DNA of 18,479 nt from Ramicandelaber brevisporus (GCA_025201865.1 MU603138.1:1-18479), one strand, 5' to 3'. Counted from the stretch's first letter, positions 1 through 8,591 are shown. Notes: a model not told the origin generated them from the letters alone. Translations and numbers: made by a program.

Positions 1-1160
1 AAACTGAAGTGATTACTCTGAATAGTGTTGAGCCCACCAGTAAATGCAGTTACCACACTGAGATTAGTAATCTGTGGATTATGATCCAGTACTGTATAGA
101 GTGTTGGCGAGAAGGTAAATTCATCAAGACTCATTTTTGATACCTTTGACCAACAGTGGCTGAGGACCGGATGTACAAAAGTTGGATCCGCAAACATCGT
201 ATCTCGTCCACAATTAAATACGGTGATGGACACTTTCCCCACTCGGGGAAATCTCGCTGGAGTAAAATTGGCATAATTACACACCGTAGAGGATGCACAG
301 CACAGAGAGAAATAAAGGGATTCCAAGTGTGAGAATACAACTGACCCACCATTTCCAGATGTGGGTTGTAGATTGTAGACGATGCGATTGTGGTGTGCTC
401 TGCAGCGCGAAGTATACTCCAACTCATAGATATCAGGAATTCTAGTAAGATGAGGGGCAAGTAACGTCATTTGTTCAGCTGTAGGATACCCATAAGCATC
501 TCCCTTAATGACAATATCGAAGTTATCAATCTGCAGCGGTGTGACTTTTACCACAAAATCGACTATATCAGTCCATGGACAATTCTGTTTAAATTGCCGA
601 AATACAAGCCTGAGTCTCTGAAGACGCTGCCAGTTCTGATTCTTCTGACGACTAAAAAATGCATCGGCAAGAGGCTCCAAACAGACTTGAATATAGGCTG
701 TCTCAAAGATGACCTTCAGTGCTTTTAATCCATGGAAACCGGACACTGCGTTAATCAAATGGAGAGCTTGTTTCTTACTGCTGCCATAGCCACCAATTTC
801 AAAAGCGTACACAGTCACATTTGGCAGCAACTGGCTGAGGTCGATGCTGTAGTCCAATCCATCGAGTGGAAGTCGAATGTCAACACAGCGAACGAGGCGA
901 CCATATCGAGTGAACGCTCGCTTGCGGGTTTTCTTGGAAATGCGGCTGTCAAAGACCTTTTCGTCGATATATAGCCAGACACAGCGGGCAAACAACTCGT
1001 GGAAGCCAGAGGACAGAGTCAGAAGACGAGCGGCCGTTTTTCTATCAACGAACCGCGAGATATACTCGCGCAGATCGAACGGCAGATCGAACAGTCTGAA
1101 GTGGCTGGAAACAGCAGCAAGATCAGCAGTCTCCGTGAGGCGAACTCGTTTGGTAGTCAT
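1..1160 (-). CDS. F-box-like / leucine-rich-repeat-like protein, C-terminus cut by window edge
   Basis: I translated the reverse strand from the ATG at 1160-1158. The frame is open for 386 codons to the left edge, so the C-terminus is missing. The product begins MTTKRVRLTE. Residues about 23-64 (FDLPFDLREYISRF ... LFARCVWLYI) look like a divergent F-box: a short helix starting with L/P, a hydrophobic core, and a closing FARxVW. RYGRLVRCV follows at about 85-93, and FTPARFP lies at 299-305. The remainder alternates Leu/Ile/Val in a way that suits irregular leucine-rich repeats. Both motifs recur in the genes at 2082 and 6659, so this is a paralogue. F-box proteins usually bind Skp1 and bring substrates to SCF ubiquitin ligases. 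That role is inferred, because the F-box is weak. The gene is divergent from the tRNA and the next F-box-like gene. Confidence 0.8.
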   Translation of the reverse strand, partial: MTTKRVRLTETADLAAVSSHFRLFDLPFDLREYISRFVDRKTAARLLTLSSGFHELFARCVWLYIDEKVFDSRISKKTRKRAFTRYGRLVRCVDIRLPLDGLDYSIDLSQLLPNVTVYAFEIGGYGSSKKQALHLINAVSGFHGLKALKVIFETAYIQVCLEPLADAFFSRQKNQNWQRLQRLRLVFRQFKQNCPWTDIVDFVVKVTPLQIDNFDIVIKGDAYGYPTAEQMTLLAPHLTRIPDIYELEYTSRCRAHHNRIVYNLQPTSGNGGSVVFSHLESLYFSLCCASSTVCNYANFTPARFPRVGKVSITVFNCGRDTMFADPTFVHPVLSHCWSKVSKMSLDEFTFSPTLYTVLDHNPQITNLSVVTAFTGGLNTIQSNHFS

Positions 1161-1800
1161 CGCGAAAACGTGCAAGGTAAAAACAAAAAGAAAACAAAGA
1201 GGCTGTGTTCGACACGATAACACTGTACCAGTCACGAACAACAATGTTGACTGTGAACCAACTATGCGGGAAGGACAGGAATGTCTTTAGTGATACAAGT
1301 CAGCTCGGAATAAGAGCTATTACAAGCAGCAATATTTAAAACTGCAAAGCGGTGAAGAAGGTGGAGAAGAAAGATATCAAACCTCAAGACATCTGTCGAG
1401 CAGGTTGGTTCAATTCAGTCATAATGTAAGGGGGTCATTATTGCGGCCGTGTTTATCGAAGGAGATTCTATCTCGATTGACACGGAGACCGACGGGGCTA
1501 GAGCCAAGGAGTCCTCCTGCATCATTAGCACGTGCCATGGTAGTCATAGTTGAACATTAGAGAGATCTTTGATGGTATTCGTCTGCTCAACAGATAACTT
1601 GCGGTACTCAGGCTGTTGCTTCGGATCACCGAAGCTGGCTTGATGATAATCAACTGAGAGCATTCCGATGCGTTGCCTTCACATCAGTGCATACATGTGG
1701 ATCCCAGCATCTCTTTCTCGAGATTCAAGTCGATTGTCAATTGTCCCGGAGTGATTGTGCCCAAATTACCGATGACTCGTCCAAATTTGTGAAACAGCAA
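1161..1800. other. Intergenic spacer with short coding-like minus-strand patches
   Basis: No full gene is visible. The spacer should hold the promoter of the minus-strand F-box-like gene. On the minus strand, three consecutive stretches in three different frames read like protein. The first is about 1800-1684 (includes FHKFGRVIGNLGTITPG). The second is a 39-residue ATG frame at 1663-1544 (MLSVDYHQASFGDPKQQPEY...). The third is a 42-residue ATG frame at 1547-1419 (MTTMARANDAGGLLGSSPVG...). The stop of the second overlaps the start of the third as ATGA. They could be remnants of a decayed gene, exons of a small gene, or chance. I do not recognise a family. Confidence 0.35.
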
Positions 1801-1872
1801 GCCCTTGTAGCTCAGTGGTAGAGCGTTAGTCTTGTAAACTAAAGGTCCCGTGTTCAATCCACGGCGGGGGCA
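1801..1872 (+). tRNA. tRNA-Thr (anticodon UGU), intronless
   Basis: The whole cloverleaf can be drawn. The acceptor stem pairs 1801-1807 with 1865-1871 (7 pairs, two of them G-U). The D stem GCTC/GAGC is at 1810-1813 and 1821-1824. The anticodon stem TTAGT/ACTAA flanks the loop CTTGTAA at 1831-1837, giving anticodon TGT, which decodes Thr ACA. The T stem CCGTG/CACGG flanks the loop TTCAATC. The discriminator base is A1872. A run of five T at 1878-1882 fits a Pol III stop. No CCA is encoded, as expected for a eukaryotic nuclear tRNA. Confidence 0.97.
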
Positions 1873-1877
1873 CATTC

Positions 1878-1882
1878 TTTTT
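1878..1882 (+). terminator. RNA polymerase III T-stretch after tRNA-Thr
   Basis: Five consecutive T begin six bases after the discriminator base. This is the usual Pol III termination signal. Confidence 0.75.
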
Positions 1883-2081
1883 CCAATTATCGCAGAAAGG
1901 TACAATACGAAGTTGTGCCAATCTTTGGAGACAGGGACAGAGTTTGCTGCGACGACGCATCCTTGCTCGCCTGCCGCCACAACATCCTGCCAGTCGAGCA
2001 AGAGAATGGGATGCAGCTACTGAGCAAAAAAGTTCGATTCATCTCACTCGCATCTGCCCATATTAAAAACTCAGCCACCAG

Positions 2082-3581
2082 ATGAAACGCGAACGTGATG
2101 CTGCCACTGCCGCTGCTGACGATCGAGCAGTTGTCAAGCACGCTGTGTTTGAACACCCTCGGCCCGGGTTGCTGGACTTGCCGCTCAAGTTGCTTGACGA
2201 GATAGCCCGCTACCTCGAACGCGGCGACGCTGTCAATTGCTTGAGGGTATGCAGCACACTGCACGGTGCATTTGCGCGCCGAGTGTGGCAGAGCATCGAG
2301 GAGCATCTTCCTCACCATCGCCTGGACATCACCGCCGTTGCATTGGATCGGTATGGACATCTTGTGCGCTACATTTACATCAGCTATCGACGTGCCACAA
2401 AAATTCCGTTCAAAAGCATACCTAACGTCACACGACTGGAACTGCCCTCTGATTGCCTGGAGAGTGTGCTTGGTAATGAGGATATTCAGGAGCTGGTCAG
2501 GCTACAGCGGATTGATATTGTAGGTAATGTTGAATCTCTCAAAGTAGAATATGCAGAATTAGTCAACGGCTTCAGTAGCAGAGCGAGTATGCATGGTCAG
2601 TCGGTTGCATTCAAATGGACTTGGTCTATTTCTAATCAGAAGGAACGTCATTTACTGAGTCAAATGGTGGCCAAACTAGCCAATGTGTCTCAGCACTCTT
2701 TTGACCTAACTATGAGATGTTATGACCCAGTTAGTCAAGCTGAGATAGCAGCGCTGTCCTCACTGATAAGCAACTTGCATCTACGATACATTAATCCGCG
2801 CGGTAGCATAGTTATCCGTGAAAATACCATCTTCCCGCGGCTCATTCATCTGCAACTTGAGAATTTGATCACGAGAGAGCATTCTAGCTATATCTTTACA
2901 GAATTCACACCAACTCACCTTCCAGCTCTACAGCACTTGACATTGGAGTGTACCATCAGATGCAAATCTATTGTTGAACCAGTGCTTGATCACACCTGGT
3001 CTACAGTCACAAAGTTTGATCTCTTTTCATGTGGAGATGGTGCATTTTTTGGTCGATTCATACAGCAGCTTCCAAATGTTACTGAGCTGAGAATCATTCG
3101 ATGTGGCTTCCCTGTTGACATCCATGCCATCGCCACACATATGCCATGTCTGCAAACTCTACAAATAGTAATTAACAGGAAAGAATCAATACCTCGATTG
3201 GCAAATAGAGTCATGTTTGCAAATCTCATCGTATTTGGGCTGATATATGAATTGCGCGGCAAGAGTGTATTAATTAGTCCGGAATGGCTCTCACTAATGC
3301 TGGACAGTGCACCTAACCTAGGCACCGTCCAAATTAAGGGGCATCACCCACCAAAGGCTGATCTGGGGAGCTTTGCAGGACACACTAATCAATCGGTTCA
3401 ATCCGTGATACTTTTGCATCAATCTGGATCAAAGAAGGTGGATGTACTAGCGGACATTGAGACTTGGATGGCCTTCTTCCCGAACACCAAGATGCTTAGT
3501 GCGCAATGTTATGACACAGTAGACTTGGCTGTTGTGAAACAGCAGTATCCAAACACGGTATTTATCATCGAATCTCTATGA
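2082..3581 (+). CDS. F-box-like / leucine-rich-repeat-like protein (499 aa)
   Basis: This is an uninterrupted 499-residue frame with an ATG preceded by CACCAG. Residues about 30-73 (LLDLPLKLLDEIARYL ... LRVCSTLHGAFARRVWQSI) form the best F-box of the three paralogues here, with the leading LPxxLLxEIARYL helix and a VCxxLHxxFxRxVW ending. RYGHLVRYI is at 90-98 and FTPTHLP at 275-281. From about 100 to the end the protein is built of Leu-rich segments such as LQHLTLECT, LPNVTELRIIRC and MPCLQTLQIVI, resembling irregular LRRs. Proteins of this layout typically use the F-box to bind Skp1 in an SCF E3 ubiquitin ligase and the repeats to bind substrate. No specific substrate can be named. Codon use is mixed, with ATA and AAA codons, unlike the biased codons of ASN1 downstream. 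Confidence 0.88.
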   Translation: MKRERDAATAAADDRAVVKHAVFEHPRPGLLDLPLKLLDEIARYLERGDAVNCLRVCSTLHGAFARRVWQSIEEHLPHHRLDITAVALDRYGHLVRYIYISYRRATKIPFKSIPNVTRLELPSDCLESVLGNEDIQELVRLQRIDIVGNVESLKVEYAELVNGFSSRASMHGQSVAFKWTWSISNQKERHLLSQMVAKLANVSQHSFDLTMRCYDPVSQAEIAALSSLISNLHLRYINPRGSIVIRENTIFPRLIHLQLENLITREHSSYIFTEFTPTHLPALQHLTLECTIRCKSIVEPVLDHTWSTVTKFDLFSCGDGAFFGRFIQQLPNVTELRIIRCGFPVDIHAIATHMPCLQTLQIVINRKESIPRLANRVMFANLIVFGLIYELRGKSVLISPEWLSLMLDSAPNLGTVQIKGHHPPKADLGSFAGHTNQSVQSVILLHQSGSKKVDVLADIETWMAFFPNTKMLSAQCYDTVDLAVVKQQYPNTVFIIESL

Positions 3582-3843
3582 TCATTTCTTGTTGCCTTTT
3601 TTAAATTAATATGCGAAGAATATCAATATGATTAACTGTATTACTTTAAGCTTGTCTACATTTGGGCTCTCTGTATGGCAATCCCGTGTTAGCGACATAG
3701 CAGTGTTATATATTTACATACACCATGCTCCACTACCTCCATTGTGATTTTGTGGTGTAATTTTCTTTTTCGTGCAACCATCTCGCTTTGTGTGTTTCTT
3801 CTTTGTTCTTTTTTTGTGACTTTAATCTGACTTTGCATACACG
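3582..3843. other. Spacer, presumed 3' UTR and OCT1 promoter
   Basis: This AT-rich spacer separates two plus-strand genes. The last 80 bases before the OCT1 ATG are strongly T-rich on the plus strand (about 3763-3822), a composition common upstream of fungal start sites. No other gene is seen. Confidence 0.5.
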
Positions 3844-6459
3844 ATGATCAGCCGAGTCACTCGATCCCGTGCTCTGCGAACTGCGACTCTGCGAACTACG
3901 GCTCTGCCGGCTCTGCGGTTGCGAACTAGATCTGCTGGCTTTGCTACTCTCTCGCGCTCAACCACGAGTATCGAAGCAGCGCACGACGCTCAGCAGCTCT
4001 ACAATTTCTTCCAGCACTCTTCAACCAAGTCTCACTCTCCGTTGTCGTCATCACAGCCATTATCACCAGCAGTTGGTTTGTTCTGCAATCCCAATTTCAC
4101 ATCAGCCGAAGCATTGGATGCGGCAGGAGATCGTACAATCCAAGGTGCGCAGCAGCTGGTATCTACAATTCTCGAGCATGGATCGCCAAATTCGCCTCCA
4201 CATTTACGGCGCGGTGTCATCAAACTCTTTGACCAGCTCTCGGATCACCTGTGTCAGCTGCTAGATCCACTAGAGCTGCTTCGTACAGCACATCCGGACC
4301 CGTACTTTAGAGAAGCTGCAAACGACACATATGCAAAGGTGTTCAAATACATGGCAGAGCTCAATATACATGCTGGACTATTTGATGCGTTGAATAGACT
4401 GGTTAAAGATCCAGTATTAGGGAAACAACTGAGTTACTCCGAGAGCTATGTAGCCAGATCGTTTTTGAGAGACTTTGAGCGAAATGGAATTCATTTGAAC
4501 AAAACTGGAAGAGAACAAGTTGTGGCACTAACTGAAGAGTTGCACGATTTGGGCAGACACGCATTGCAGATTCCAGATGTGCATCCTGCTTTTAACACGC
4601 TGCGGCCATTGGGTGCAAAAAGAAGACAGTATCAGCGAAGAACATTGTCAGTGTCCACAGATCCAGTTCAGAAATGGCCAAATATTGACATGGGAAACGA
4701 TGTAAACGAGGGATATCCATTTCAGGCAATTGGTTTGAGTAAAGAATCACACTACAGAGGACTCAGTCAGATGCTGGGCAAATTTGACCCAGAAAGACCA
4801 CTGTGTGAAGTGCCAGTTACACCGCAAACTATTCAGTACATGCTATCCAGTGCACAAGATGAGTCAGTTAGAGCAGCTGCGTTCACTGCGCTCAACACTG
4901 CAGGTAATTCTGATGCTTACAAATTTGAGCGACTATTGGAAGCACGTGGAGAACTGGCATCATTGGTTGGGAGAGAGAGCTTTGCAGCAATGATGCTGGA
5001 GGATAAAATGGCTGCAAATCCCGAAAATGTGGAAAGATTCTTGACTGGGCTAGCTACAAGATTACAGCAAAGAACCGCAAGAGAATTGGAGTCACTGAGA
5101 TCACTGAAGGTTAAAAGAGCAAACGATGTCAATGCAGTATTACATCCATGGGATCGAGATCATTTTATGAGATTGATTCCTACCCCTCGACAGGCGACTC
5201 CATCATCGTCGGAATCATCATCGTCGTCGTCGTCTGTGGTAGTTAATGGACCTCGGCCAGCATCTCTTGGTTCAGTACTGGCTACACTATCAGTGTTATT
5301 CTTTAGATTGTATGGAATCACATTGAGACCAGTTGAACCAGCACCGGGTGAGGTATGGGCGAATGATGTATGCAAAGTAAATGTAGTTGACTGTGAAGAT
5401 AGCAATCGTCATTTGGGTACTGTTTATTTTGATTTGTTTTCTCGCCCTGGGAAGCCATCTCTGCAAGCTGCTCACTTTGCTATTAGGTGCGCTCGTCGTA
5501 CAGATAATGACATCCAATCGTCCACAGCGAGCAATGGCTTGGGATATAATGACAATGTTGATGGGAAACAGAGACCAATTGTAGCACTGGTGTGCGATTT
5601 CACTCGTCCAGCTGCAGAAACCGGCCTCGGTGGAGTTTATTTACATGCTCATGAAGTTGAGACGCTGTTCCACGAAATGGGTCACGCTTTGCATTCAATG
5701 CTGGGCCAGACGGAATTCCAAAATGTAGCTGGAACTCGCTGTGTGCAGGATTTTGTGGAGTTGCCATCGGTGCTGATGGAATGGTTTGCAAGAGACCCGC
5801 AAATTCACGCAGTTATGCATGCTTTCGACAATAACACTGCATTTGGCGATGATATCGAGCGAATTATCGGATTCCTTGATGGTCCAGATGTGGCTGAGTC
5901 AATGATTGGCAGTAACGAACATAGCAATGGCTATGGTATTAGTGATGGAGAGGGCGGTCGACCATTTGCAGCACTGGAGGCGATGGGCCAAATCTCAATG
6001 GCAATGGTTGACCAGGTTCTTCACAACGAACGCATTAGCTCATCTCAGAATCGATCATTGCGGTGGTCATCTCGCCTCGTCAATACCCTGCAGGGAACTG
6101 CTCCATTCAACGTTTATCCACACGGTCTTGGCACCCCAGCAGTCAGTGGATATCCACCCACCGATTGGCATATTCTTCGATTCCAGCATTTGATCACCTA
6201 TTCAGCCGGCTATTATTCATACTTGCTCGCACGCGTTTTAGCTGGCCGAGTTTGGATGTCGCTGTTTGCAAACGGCCGCTCGCTCTCAAGGTCGGGTGGT
6301 GACATGTTTAGATCTTCCGTATTGAGATGGGGCGGTGGTCGCGATCCATGGCACTGCGTATCTGAATGTCTCAAGAGTGACACGCTTCTGGACATGGAAC
6401 AAGCTGCTAAATGGGGTCTCCACATTGACACCGACATTGATCCAGCAACAAGACATTAA
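3844..6459 (+). CDS. OCT1: Mitochondrial intermediate peptidase (M3 metallopeptidase)
   Basis: This 871-residue protein belongs to the thimet oligopeptidase family (M3), mitochondrial intermediate peptidase branch. These matrix zinc peptidases remove an octapeptide from imported precursors already cut by the processing peptidase. The zinc motif FHEMGHALHSMLG gives ligands H610 and H614 with catalytic E611. The third ligand E639 sits in DFVELPSVLMEWF, 25 residues after H614, the family spacing. FQHLITYSAGYYSYL near the C-terminus matches the substrate-binding segment of the family. The first 43 residues contain many Arg and no acidic residue (MISRVTRSRALRTATLRTTA), which suits a mitochondrial presequence and supports the first ATG. 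The protein is longer than the roughly 710-780 residues usual for the family. Part of the excess is a Ser-rich insert at about 450-468. The frame has no introns. Confidence 0.95.
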   Translation: MISRVTRSRALRTATLRTTALPALRLRTRSAGFATLSRSTTSIEAAHDAQQLYNFFQHSSTKSHSPLSSSQPLSPAVGLFCNPNFTSAEALDAAGDRTIQGAQQLVSTILEHGSPNSPPHLRRGVIKLFDQLSDHLCQLLDPLELLRTAHPDPYFREAANDTYAKVFKYMAELNIHAGLFDALNRLVKDPVLGKQLSYSESYVARSFLRDFERNGIHLNKTGREQVVALTEELHDLGRHALQIPDVHPAFNTLRPLGAKRRQYQRRTLSVSTDPVQKWPNIDMGNDVNEGYPFQAIGLSKESHYRGLSQMLGKFDPERPLCEVPVTPQTIQYMLSSAQDESVRAAAFTALNTAGNSDAYKFERLLEARGELASLVGRESFAAMMLEDKMAANPENVERFLTGLATRLQQRTARELESLRSLKVKRANDVNAVLHPWDRDHFMRLIPTPRQATPSSSESSSSSSSVVVNGPRPASLGSVLATLSVLFFRLYGITLRPVEPAPGEVWANDVCKVNVVDCEDSNRHLGTVYFDLFSRPGKPSLQAAHFAIRCARRTDNDIQSSTASNGLGYNDNVDGKQRPIVALVCDFTRPAAETGLGGVYLHAHEVETLFHEMGHALHSMLGQTEFQNVAGTRCVQDFVELPSVLMEWFARDPQIHAVMHAFDNNTAFGDDIERIIGFLDGPDVAESMIGSNEHSNGYGISDGEGGRPFAALEAMGQISMAMVDQVLHNERISSSQNRSLRWSSRLVNTLQGTAPFNVYPHGLGTPAVSGYPPTDWHILRFQHLITYSAGYYSYLLARVLAGRVWMSLFANGRSLSRSGGDMFRSSVLRWGGGRDPWHCVSECLKSDTLLDMEQAAKWGLHIDTDIDPATRH
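5195..5240 (+). repeat. TCA/TCG trinucleotide run encoding a poly-Ser insert in OCT1
   Basis: TCA, TCG and related codons are reiterated inside the OCT1 frame and encode a Ser-rich insert (SSSESSSSSSS). It probably forms a surface loop that expanded by repeat slippage. It lies well before the zinc site. Confidence 0.8.
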
Positions 6460-6658
6460 TTCTTTTTATAATCTATAAGGATTATCTAGTAATAATTTAA
6501 GGAGTAAACAATAATCCCTGCCTGCTGTTGTCGTCAAAGAGAAAAGGTGGCTTGTTTCTCGAAGCCTCCTCTTTCGTTACACAGATATACACACACTTGT
6601 ATCCAAGTTACTACCACAGCCTCATCTTACAAAAAAACATAAAAGAAGACTCACCGAA
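6460..6658. other. Spacer with a predicted RNA hairpin upstream of the third F-box-like gene
   Basis: The sequence 6541-6575 can fold on itself. GGCTT (6549-6553) pairs with AAGCC (6562-6566) across an 8-base loop. The stem continues outward past a T/T mismatch with GG/CC and A-T pairs to about 6542/6573. It sits about 85 bases before the ATG at 6659, so it may lie in that mRNA's leader or in the OCT1 3' end. Its function is unknown. Confidence 0.4.
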
Positions 6659-8224
6659 ATGAGCTCAGTCGACTACTTTCGAGTGGTAGATCTCGGGCAA
6701 GATCTGCTGGAGTATCTAACGCTCTACTTCGATAGCAAAGAAAGCCACCCTCTGTTGTTCGTGTCAACTATTTTCCACGACGTGTTTGCCCGCAGTGTCT
6801 GGCGCGTAATCAACCGCAGGACTATTGACATGGCTGAGCCGACTCGTTCTGCTGCGTTTGCACGCTATGGTCGCCTTGTTCGAAGCATCAATCTTCGGAT
6901 GCAGATTTATCACTTATACGAGACTCATGACTGGTCCGAGTTGTTTCCTAATACCACAAAGCTTATATTCAATGTGGATGAGTGGTTGGACAAAGAGTGC
7001 AAGGATTCCTTCTTCGATGCTATCACCACTTTGCACGGTCTACGATCAGTGGATATACTTATAGAGGATAACTATCCTCCGTTCAATGTGGAGCATCTGG
7101 CCAAAGCATTGATCAAGCGTAATCAAGACAGGTCAAATGAGCCAGTACATCGGTTAGATATTGCCTTCGCAGATCATTTATACAATGAGACGTGGCGCGT
7201 CGCTCATGATTTTGTAAAAGATGTCGAGCCACTCAATCTGACTGAGCTGCGTGTGCGCATGCGAGCCGGCGATGATTGTCCAACGCCAGCTCAGTTTGCT
7301 GCGCTTCGCCAGTACCTGACTGAAACTAGTCGCTATAATCTATATAGTGACACTGCCGACTGCTTCGTCCATGCCAATCGAAACCTGTTTAGCCCATCTG
7401 GTTCCGCAAATGAGCCGCTGGTCTTTCCCCAGCTGCAACGCTTTGGATTACGCACATGTTGCTCATCACCAGATATCTGCGACTACAGCGACTTTACGCC
7501 AGCCAAGTTTCCCTCTCTCTACAGCCTTGAACTTGATGCTTGGTACTGTCCGAATATGGCCGATGGTAATGAACTAGAAGTGGCAAAGCAAATTGTTCTT
7601 CAGCACTGGCCCAAGTTGGAGCACCTTACACTTGGGCGACCAATTGGTGATGACTTCTTGGGACGTATCTTTGAGTACCATCCAAAGTTGTCTCTCTTCA
7701 ATACTAGGCTGTCACATGAGATGCTCGCTTATTCTAGTGCGTTTAAAATCGAACGAATTCTAAAGTCCTTACCGTACCTGAATACACTTTGTTTAGATGG
7801 ACAGCGTGATATTATACTGGATACTGAGTGGACCACTGGTCGCGACATGGAGCGCATTGCTACTTGTAACCTGAATTATATGGAGTTTTCATATATGCAG
7901 CTCAGCAGCAGACTTCTGGATTTTCTGCTCAGACTTCCCAAGTTGGTGAGCTTGCGTCTATGGGACGCTGTCCTTGCTGACAACGACACGGCTATTAGCG
8001 TGCTAAAACAGGTTCAAGCTGGCAAGGGGTGCGAACATGGATGTGGTATTAAGGATTTATACCTGTCAATTGTTAATGTAGAAGAAAGCTGGCCAACAAA
8101 TCTAGTGCTTGAGTTGGTTGCTGCAATGCCACAGCTGGAGAAGATGAGCTTGCATGGATCAGGTGTTGCCGCCACCGTTAAAGCTTTATGCGAACGCTTC
8201 CCGCATTTGTCTGTGAATAAGTAA
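6659..8224 (+). CDS. F-box-like / leucine-rich-repeat-like protein (521 aa)
   Basis: This is an uninterrupted 521-residue frame. The F-box-like segment at about 8-50 (RVVDLGQDLLEYLTLYF ... FVSTIFHDVFARSVWRVI) lacks the leading LP but keeps the FARxVW ending. RYGRLVRSI follows at 69-77. FTPAKFPSLYSLEL is at 279-292. Both motifs match the minus-strand paralogue at 1-1160 (RYGRLVRCV, FTPARFP) more closely than the one at 2082, so those two appear to be nearer relatives. Leu-rich repeats follow (LPYLNTLCL, LPKLVSLRLWD, MPQLEKMSL). An SCF-type substrate-adaptor role is inferred from the layout only. The 3' end faces tRNA-Leu and convergent ASN1. Confidence 0.87.
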   Translation: MSSVDYFRVVDLGQDLLEYLTLYFDSKESHPLLFVSTIFHDVFARSVWRVINRRTIDMAEPTRSAAFARYGRLVRSINLRMQIYHLYETHDWSELFPNTTKLIFNVDEWLDKECKDSFFDAITTLHGLRSVDILIEDNYPPFNVEHLAKALIKRNQDRSNEPVHRLDIAFADHLYNETWRVAHDFVKDVEPLNLTELRVRMRAGDDCPTPAQFAALRQYLTETSRYNLYSDTADCFVHANRNLFSPSGSANEPLVFPQLQRFGLRTCCSSPDICDYSDFTPAKFPSLYSLELDAWYCPNMADGNELEVAKQIVLQHWPKLEHLTLGRPIGDDFLGRIFEYHPKLSLFNTRLSHEMLAYSSAFKIERILKSLPYLNTLCLDGQRDIILDTEWTTGRDMERIATCNLNYMEFSYMQLSSRLLDFLLRLPKLVSLRLWDAVLADNDTAISVLKQVQAGKGCEHGCGIKDLYLSIVNVEESWPTNLVLELVAAMPQLEKMSLHGSGVAATVKALCERFPHLSVNK

Positions 8225-8392
8225 AGTCTCAATAGTTCACTTTTGTTTTTTTTTTACAAATTGAAGTTCATGAATATAAAACGTGATTAGTATCTATATT
8301 TTCTTCCGCTGGCGCTCTTATGCCAAACTCATTCAATGGAGGATCTGGTGCCTAGATACACATTGCAGCAGCACAGATTTTATTCATTAATT

Positions 8393-8474
8393 GTCACTTT
8401 GGCGGAGTGGTCTAACGCGGTGGATTCAAGTCCCACTACCTCAGGGTGCCTGGGTTCGAATCCCAGAGGTGACA
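8393..8474 (+). tRNA. tRNA-Leu (anticodon CAA), long variable arm, no intron
   Basis: The acceptor stem pairs 8393-8399 (GTCACTT) with 8467-8473 (AGGTGAC). The D stem is GCG/CGC at 8402-8404 and 8416-8418. The anticodon loop TTCAAGT is at 8425-8431, giving anticodon CAA, which decodes Leu TTG. The variable arm at 8437-8449 includes the small stem ACC/GGT, which makes this a type II tRNA. The T stem CTGGG/CCCAG flanks TTCGAAT. Discriminator A8474 favours Leu over Ser. The anticodon stem GTGGA/CCCAC has an A-C mismatch next to the loop (8424/8432). There is no room for the intron commonly present in this isoacceptor in other eukaryotes. Confidence 0.93.
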
Positions 8475-8490
8475 TCATATTTTGTGACTC

Positions 8491-8497
8491 TTTTTTT
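8491..8497 (+). terminator. RNA polymerase III T-stretch after tRNA-Leu
   Basis: A run of seven T lies 17 bases after the tRNA end. A shorter run of four T at 8480-8483 is closer. Either could stop Pol III, with the longer run acting as the backup. Confidence 0.65.
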
Positions 8498-8591
8498 GTT
8501 ATTGTTATTGAGCTTTCTTTAGGATTGCGAGCTTCGCCGATATTGACGAGCTCGATCACAATGACAAAGGCAAGCAATTCGTAAAGTAAGG

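Noticed and set aside
471-1290. Several plus-strand frames of 73-137 codons
   Set aside because: They are shadows of the minus-strand F-box-like gene, which is open from 1160 to the left edge.
1684-2001. Minus-strand 105-codon frame with RRGLNTGPLVYKT-like sequence
   Set aside because: Most of this stretch is the antisense translation of tRNA-Thr, a common spurious protein. Only the part beyond the tRNA is mentioned as a weak patch.
8380-8577. Minus-strand 65-codon frame containing SPLGFEPRHPEV
   Set aside because: This is the antisense translation of tRNA-Leu, a frequent database artefact.
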